The position numbers and the translations under genes are program-made. From Siphonobacter curvatus (GTDB lineage: Bacteria; Bacteroidota; Bacteroidia; Cytophagales; Spirosomataceae), in assembly GCF_002943425.1 (NCBI RefSeq), contig NZ_PTRA01000001.1, forward strand, positions 3,534,001 through 3,598,000: DNA of 64,000 nucleotides. The letters run 5' to 3'. Positions within the stretch are counted from its first letter, which is position 1. Each line of letters begins with the position of its first letter. Below the pieces are notes generated by a model. That model searched no databases. It was not told the DNA's origin and was given only the letters and a program-made list of their open reading frames with translations. Below, piece after piece: positions 60,052-64,000 of the stretch.

Positions 60052-60420
60052 TTATTCATAGCTCTTCTGTAGTAAATCCATCTGATCGCATAGCTTGATC
60101 ATGAAGTAGCGACGGGCCATCCGATGTTCCTCCATAAAGTGCTCGATTTCCTGTTTGTCAAACACCAGCAAAATGGATTCGTCATTCACCTTTACGGAAG
60201 CCTGATGCTCCACATTCAGCAAAGCTTCGTGTAATCCTAAAAAACAGCGGCTCTGGAGGCGATGGTTTTCTTTCCCATTTTCGGGTAAAATTTCGACCGA
60301 TCCGTCCTTGAGATAAAAAACAAACTCAGCAAGCTGTTCTTTCCGGTACAGATATTCGCCTTTGTGGGCGTACAACTCCGTACCCCGAGCCAGTAATAAT
60401 TTCTCCGTATCTAGTAGCAT
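60052..60420 (-). CDS. Cyclic-nucleotide-binding-domain protein lacking a DNA-binding domain
   Basis: A 122-residue protein consisting only of a Crp-like sensor fold: EYLYRKEQLAEFVFYLKDGSVEILPE at the front and a C-helix (EHFMEEHRMARRYFMIKLCDQMDLL) at the end, with no helix-turn-helix. The usual cNMP-contact segment (GE...RxA) is not obvious, so ligand binding is uncertain. ATG 60420 is preferred to a frame from 60462. An FNR-like box identical to the one in front of the FNR/ccoI genes lies 80 bases upstream. Could form a mixed dimer with, or sequester, a Crp/Fnr relative. Confidence 0.72.
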   Translation of the reverse strand: MLLDTEKLLLARGTELYAHKGEYLYRKEQLAEFVFYLKDGSVEILPENGKENHRLQSRCFLGLHEALLNVEHQASVKVNDESILLVFDKQEIEHFMEEHRMARRYFMIKLCDQMDLLQKSYE

Positions 60421-60498
60421 GGTTCTTCGTCTGGCTTTTCCCAACCGGGAAGTTAAGCTCAATGGTAAGGCGAAGTTGCTGGAAATCAGCCTCGTTTG

Positions 60499-60515
60499 AA
60501 ATGATAAAAATCAGT
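60499..60515 (-). promoter_or_regulatory. FNR-like operator, copy 1
   Basis: AAATGATAAAAATCAGT contains TGAT-N4-ATCA (60502-60513), the core of the FNR box TTGAT-N4-ATCAA. It is identical over 17 bases to 61341-61357. It lies upstream of the cNMP-domain gene and downstream of the FNR gene. Confidence 0.6.
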
Positions 60516-60550
60516 GGTTTCAGTGATGTGATTTAGTGGCTTTCGCACTC

Positions 60551-61258
60551 CTAATCGTACAACTGACTGATTTTCAACAGACGATCGGGCTTTAAAATCG
60601 TAATGGTACTACCGTGTGAACTTACGATTCCTTCCTCCTTGAATTCAGACAAAAAGCGGATCACCGTTTCCTTGGCCGTACCCACAATCGCCGCCAGATC
60701 CTCCCGGGAAATGGCAATACTGAATAGATCCGCTAGCTCGGTTTTATGATACGTCGCTTTGAGTAGTAAGAGTGCTTCGGCCAGACGTTCGCGTACGGGC
60801 TTCATCGCCATGTGAATCATCCGTTCCTGCGACTCCCCCAGGGCTTTCGCCAGCATTTTCATCAGATCATTGGCCACTTTCACATTCGAATCGATCAGAG
60901 AATTAAAGTCCGTAGCGGGCAAAAAACAGGCCTGCGTATCGTCCAGAGCTACCGCCGAGGCCGTGTACTTGGTGTTTTCGATCAATGAACGGTAGCCCAG
61001 TGTATCACCCGACTTGGCCAGGCGAATGATCTGCTCCTTACCCTCCGAATTCAGTCGGCTGATTTTTACTTTTCCGTCGAATACACAAAACAGACCGAAC
61101 GGGCGATTGCCTTCGTGAAAAATAACCTGCCCTTTCTTATAGGTGTGAAAGCACTTATTCTCATTCATCTCCAGCAATTCGTCATGCTGACAATTTTTGA
61201 ACAGCGAATGTTCACGAAAAGCACAACGTTGGCACTCAGGAGCAGCTTGCGATTTCAT
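60551..61258 (-). CDS. FNR-like transcriptional regulator (Crp/Fnr family)
   Basis: A 235-residue regulator. The N-terminus carries Cys9, Cys12, Cys23 and Cys36 (ECQRCAFREHSLFKNC..NKC), consistent with an oxygen-labile [4Fe-4S] cluster as in FNR. The cNMP-like sensor domain (about 30-150) is followed by a dimer helix and a DNA-binding HTH with recognition helix AKETVIRFLSEFKEEG: the Glu and Arg match those FNR uses to read TGAT, while FNR Ser is Ile here. ATG 61258 is preferred to frames further up. It diverges from the ccoI-type gene with a shared FNR-like box between them. Confidence 0.88.
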   Translation of the reverse strand: MKSQAAPECQRCAFREHSLFKNCQHDELLEMNENKCFHTYKKGQVIFHEGNRPFGLFCVFDGKVKISRLNSEGKEQIIRLAKSGDTLGYRSLIENTKYTASAVALDDTQACFLPATDFNSLIDSNVKVANDLMKMLAKALGESQERMIHMAMKPVRERLAEALLLLKATYHKTELADLFSIAISREDLAAIVGTAKETVIRFLSEFKEEGIVSSHGSTITILKPDRLLKISQLYD

Positions 61259-61340
61259 CAGGATCTTGTTTAAATGCCAAAACATATAGGGTATCACTAC
61301 CGGTTGGCTTGACAAAGTTGCAAGGTCACATCAGTTAGAA

Positions 61341-61357
61341 AAATGATAAAAATCAGT
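61341..61357. promoter_or_regulatory. FNR-like operator, copy 2
   Basis: AAATGATAAAAATCAGT with TGAT-N4-ATCA at 61344-61355, identical to 60499-60515. It lies 86 bases from the FNR-gene start and about 120 bases before the P-type ATPase start, so it could serve both. Confidence 0.65.
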
Positions 61358-61477
61358 TTCCGGACTTAATTCCAATCATGGAAAAAGGAAATGGAAAAGC
61401 GGACTTTTGGGGCTGCAACGAGCGTAACATCCGCCGTTGTCATCCGGCTTTCCCATGTCTTGCCTGATTTACTTGCC

Positions 61478-63886
61478 ATGAACAGCTCCACTGCTTCCCT
61501 ATCCATTGCGGCCCCTACGCATTGCTACCATTGTGGCAATGACTGTGCAGAAGACGCCCTCCACCTAGACGATAAAACGTTTTGCTGTGAAGGCTGCAAG
61601 ACCGTTTACGAACTACTAGCCGATCATGAATTATGCGGATACTATTCGCTGGGAAAAAGTGGGATCGGCACCTCGCCCAGCCTGGCTCGATTCGAATTTC
61701 TGGATCACGCCGAAATCAGTGATTCCTTACTTGATTTCCAGAATGATACGCAGGCAAAAGTAACGTTTTACCTACCGGCCATTCACTGTTCTTCCTGCCT
61801 GTATCTACTCGAACACCTGCCACGTCTGCATCCGGCGGTACTAACCAGCCGGGTCGATTTTATGAAAAAACAGGTTAGCATTCTGTACCGAAAAACGGGC
61901 GAAAGTCCGATTTCACTGCGGGAGCTAGCCGAACTGCTGGCCTCGGTAGGTTACGAACCACTGATTAGTTTACAGGATGTTGTCAAAGAGCAGCAGAATC
62001 CTACGTATCGTAATCTGCTCACGCGTATTGGTGTTGCAGGATTTTGTGCGGGGAACATTATGCTCTTTAGTTTTCCGGAGTACCTAGGGCTGGAAGATGA
62101 TTCATATAAAGTACTTTTTGGCTGGCTTAGCCTGATTCTGTCGTTACCAGTCGTCTTTTATTCCGGTGGTGGGTACTTTGAATCGGTCTACAAAAGTCTG
62201 CGGGCCGGGCGGCTCAACCTGGATTTCCCAATTCTGCTGGGTATTCTCGTCGCCTGGGGACGGAGTGTCTACGAAGTGCTTTTTCTGCAACAGAACGGCT
62301 ACTTCGATTCGCTAACGGGCCTGACGTTCTTTTTATTGGCCGGACAATGGTTCCAACAGAAAAGTTACGCCTTCCTTTCCTTCGAACGGGATTACAAATC
62401 GTACTTCCCGTTGGCCGTTACGCGGATTAAAAATTTTCTGACGGCTGAGACGGAAAGCATTCCCGTTCAGCAACTTCGTCGGGGCGATCGCATCCGGATT
62501 CGGCACGGCGAGCTTATTCCTGCCGATAGTTTGCTGTACCGGGGAACGGGCCTGATTGATTACAGTTTTGTGACGGGAGAAGCCGCTCCCGAATCCAGAA
62601 CGGTGGGGGAACTAATCTACGCGGGTGGACGACAACTGGGCGATTCCGTGGAGCTGGAAGTACTGAAAGACGTTTCCCAAAGTTATCTAACCCAGCTTTG
62701 GAATCACACGGCTTTTGCCAAAGGTCAGGAAAGTCGGCTGAAATCCTTTGCGGATCAGGTCGGTAAATACTTCACCATTAGCGTACTCACGCTGGCTACG
62801 CTGACGGCCCTGTACTGGTACGTGTACGATCCTTCCAAAATCCTCAACGCTTTTACGGCGGTACTCATCATTGCCTGTCCCTGTGCCCTGGCTCTTTCGT
62901 ACCCCTTTGCGCTGGGTCACGGTATGCGGATGCTCGGCCAGAAAAAGCTGTATCTGAAAAACGCCGAAGTCATTGAGCACATCGCTCAGTGCGATACGCT
63001 GGTTTTTGACAAAACGGGTACGCTGAGTACGACCGAAGTCAGTCCGATCCAGTATCAGGGCGAACCGCTCACAGCAGCAGAACGCGTGGCTCTGGCTTCG
63101 CTGGTTGAGCATTCCACGCACCCGATTAGTGTAAAACTGCTGGAATATCTCCAGCAATCAACACGAAAACCCGTTACAGGATTCGAAGCCGTAACCGGAA
63201 TGGGGCTTTCCGGCGTCGTCGATACGCACGTATTGAAATTTGGCTCCGCGGCCTGGGTAGGTGCTTTAGACCGGGAAGGTTCCGCTAGCTTTTTCAGTAT
63301 TGATGGGCAGATGAAAGGGGCTTTCCAACTCGTGCACCAGTACCGCGATGGTCTTGATGAAACGCTAACGCAGCTGGCTCATTCCTACGAACTGTACGTT
63401 CTTTCCGGCGATTCTGATACGGAGAAGCGTACGCTCAGTCGCTGGTTTCCCAGTGATCACATGGCCTTCCGGATGAAACCCGAAGACAAACTAGCGTTCA
63501 TCCAAACACTTCAGCAACAGGGTAAAAAGGTCATGATGTTGGGCGACGGGCTCAACGATGCCGGAGCTCTGAAACAGGCTGATGTGGGGATTGCCCTGAC
63601 GGATAATACGCTGCATTTCAGTCCGGCCAGCGATGCCATTTTGGAGGCGTCTCAATTGAAAAACGTAGGACACTTCCTCAAATTCAGTCGTACGGGCCTG
63701 AAAGTCATCCAGTTCAGCTTCCTGATTTCACTGGTCTATAATTTCATCGGCTTAAGCTACGGACTCACGGGTAATCTGGCTCCAATTGTAGCAGCCATTC
63801 TCATGCCCGTCAGCTCAGCCTCCATGCTTTTCATTGCCATTACGGGCATGCACTGGGCAAGGCGGCGGGAATTAGCGAGGGTTTGA
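61478..63886 (+). CDS. ccoI: Heavy-metal translocating P-type ATPase (CcoI/FixI-like copper exporter)
   Basis: An 802-residue P1B-type ATPase, the class that supplies copper for cbb3-type cytochrome oxidase. From ATG 61478 the order is an N-terminal Cys cluster (CYHCGNDC and CCEGC), an HMA domain with IHCSSCLYLLEHL, six to eight membrane helices with the metal path CPC in IIACPCALALSYP, the actuator VTGEAAPE (TGE), the phosphorylation motif DKTGTLS, and GDGLNDAGALKQADVG near the end. The Cys-rich extension is specific to the CcoI/FixI group. An ATG at 61391 is possible. The gene diverges from the FNR-like regulator; cbb3 genes may follow beyond the window. Confidence 0.9.
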   Translation: MNSSTASLSIAAPTHCYHCGNDCAEDALHLDDKTFCCEGCKTVYELLADHELCGYYSLGKSGIGTSPSLARFEFLDHAEISDSLLDFQNDTQAKVTFYLPAIHCSSCLYLLEHLPRLHPAVLTSRVDFMKKQVSILYRKTGESPISLRELAELLASVGYEPLISLQDVVKEQQNPTYRNLLTRIGVAGFCAGNIMLFSFPEYLGLEDDSYKVLFGWLSLILSLPVVFYSGGGYFESVYKSLRAGRLNLDFPILLGILVAWGRSVYEVLFLQQNGYFDSLTGLTFFLLAGQWFQQKSYAFLSFERDYKSYFPLAVTRIKNFLTAETESIPVQQLRRGDRIRIRHGELIPADSLLYRGTGLIDYSFVTGEAAPESRTVGELIYAGGRQLGDSVELEVLKDVSQSYLTQLWNHTAFAKGQESRLKSFADQVGKYFTISVLTLATLTALYWYVYDPSKILNAFTAVLIIACPCALALSYPFALGHGMRMLGQKKLYLKNAEVIEHIAQCDTLVFDKTGTLSTTEVSPIQYQGEPLTAAERVALASLVEHSTHPISVKLLEYLQQSTRKPVTGFEAVTGMGLSGVVDTHVLKFGSAAWVGALDREGSASFFSIDGQMKGAFQLVHQYRDGLDETLTQLAHSYELYVLSGDSDTEKRTLSRWFPSDHMAFRMKPEDKLAFIQTLQQQGKKVMMLGDGLNDAGALKQADVGIALTDNTLHFSPASDAILEASQLKNVGHFLKFSRTGLKVIQFSFLISLVYNFIGLSYGLTGNLAPIVAAILMPVSSASMLFIAITGMHWARRRELARV

Positions 63887-63932
63887 GATTGGATCGTGGT
63901 TTTGAAGTTGGATAAAGGTTTAACGTAGGTTG
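63880..63932. repeat. Short GTTTGA/TTTGAAG-rich tract (family B, copy 3)
   Basis: GGGTTTGAGATTGG, GGTTTTGAAGTTGG and AAGGTTTAACG recur at about 20-base steps just past the ccoI stop, like the left part of 32371-32420. The final 110 bases of the window hold no gene. Confidence 0.35.
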
Positions 63933-64000
63933 ACTGTCTCTGGAAGCATTTGACAGGCTAAATCGATAAGGCTTAGGAGTTTCTACGTCTTCAAAGCTTC

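Noticed and set aside
62687-63157. 156-residue minus-strand frame
   Set aside because: Antisense to the P-type ATPase catalytic region; no features of its own.
1-64000. Mobile elements, prophage, CRISPR, rRNA and tRNA genes
   Set aside because: No transposase, integrase, phage structural gene, regularly spaced direct repeat array or rRNA-like sequence was recognised; the only repeats are short intergenic inverted ones.

Overview
The window is ordinary chromosomal DNA of about 50% G+C from a member of the Bacteroidota, most likely order Cytophagales, family Spirosomataceae or close to it; Siphonobacter, Spirosoma or Dyadobacter relatives are guesses. The reasons are a GWxTD lipoprotein, a TamB/DUF490 giant, the HisB phosphatase-dehydratase fusion, a ThrA aspartokinase-homoserine dehydrogenase fusion, an FNR/CcoI pair, start codons without Shine-Dalgarno sequences, and TAnnTTTG minus-7 boxes (often TACCTTTG) upstream of several genes. 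I see no rRNA, tRNA, CRISPR, insertion sequence or prophage.

Layout. 1-9 kb: partial ECF sigma factor, rlmB with a GWxTD lipoprotein, a methyltransferase, hemW, mtgA, maf, a GNAT enzyme and a BamA/TamA-like outer-membrane protein. 9-18 kb: a TraB/GumN protein, an S9 oligopeptidase, then a minus-strand catabolic cluster of SGLT-type symporter, DUF1080-PA14 protein and beta-propeller-azurin fusion. 18-26 kb: a DUF4230 protein, a glycine-zipper protein coupled to an M17 aminopeptidase, a 992-residue FAD/Fe-S oxidase and a CorC-type CBS membrane protein. 26-32 kb: a divergent ATP-grasp/MFS pair, a 59-residue microprotein, TerC, an SDR enzyme and thrB. 32-38 kb: transglutaminase plus circularly permuted ATP-grasp/alpha-E fusion, divergent from a SulP transporter. 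38-46 kb: thrA with an upstream short ORF, an ABC exporter, tsaE, a cysteine-cluster protein, a Gfo/Idh/MocA enzyme and menF. 46-54 kb: tamB, tsaD, an ArsC/YffB-like protein, a 37-residue membrane microprotein and hisB. 54-58 kb: a DEAD-box helicase behind a long structured leader, and two small envelope proteins. 58-64 kb: a methyltransferase, apaG, ung, a cNMP-domain protein, an FNR-like regulator and a CcoI-type P-type ATPase.

How genes work together. thrA and thrB serve the aspartate family although they are 6 kb apart. tsaE and tsaD belong to tRNA t6A synthesis. menF starts menaquinone synthesis, which fits with the FNR/CcoI respiratory module at the right end. Two identical 17-bp FNR-like boxes lie in front of the FNR/ccoI pair and in front of the HTH-less cNMP gene, which suggests one small oxygen-responsive regulon. 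The symporter/DUF1080/azurin cluster looks like sugar uptake plus periplasmic processing linked to a blue-copper electron carrier.

The best candidates for under-described biology are the transglutaminase/ATP-grasp/alpha-E cluster, the ATP-grasp plus MFS pair that resembles a minimal peptide ligase and exporter, the structured deaD leader, the 37-residue membrane protein gene with its own terminator, the short ORF overlapping the thrA start, and two families of degenerate intergenic inverted repeats.
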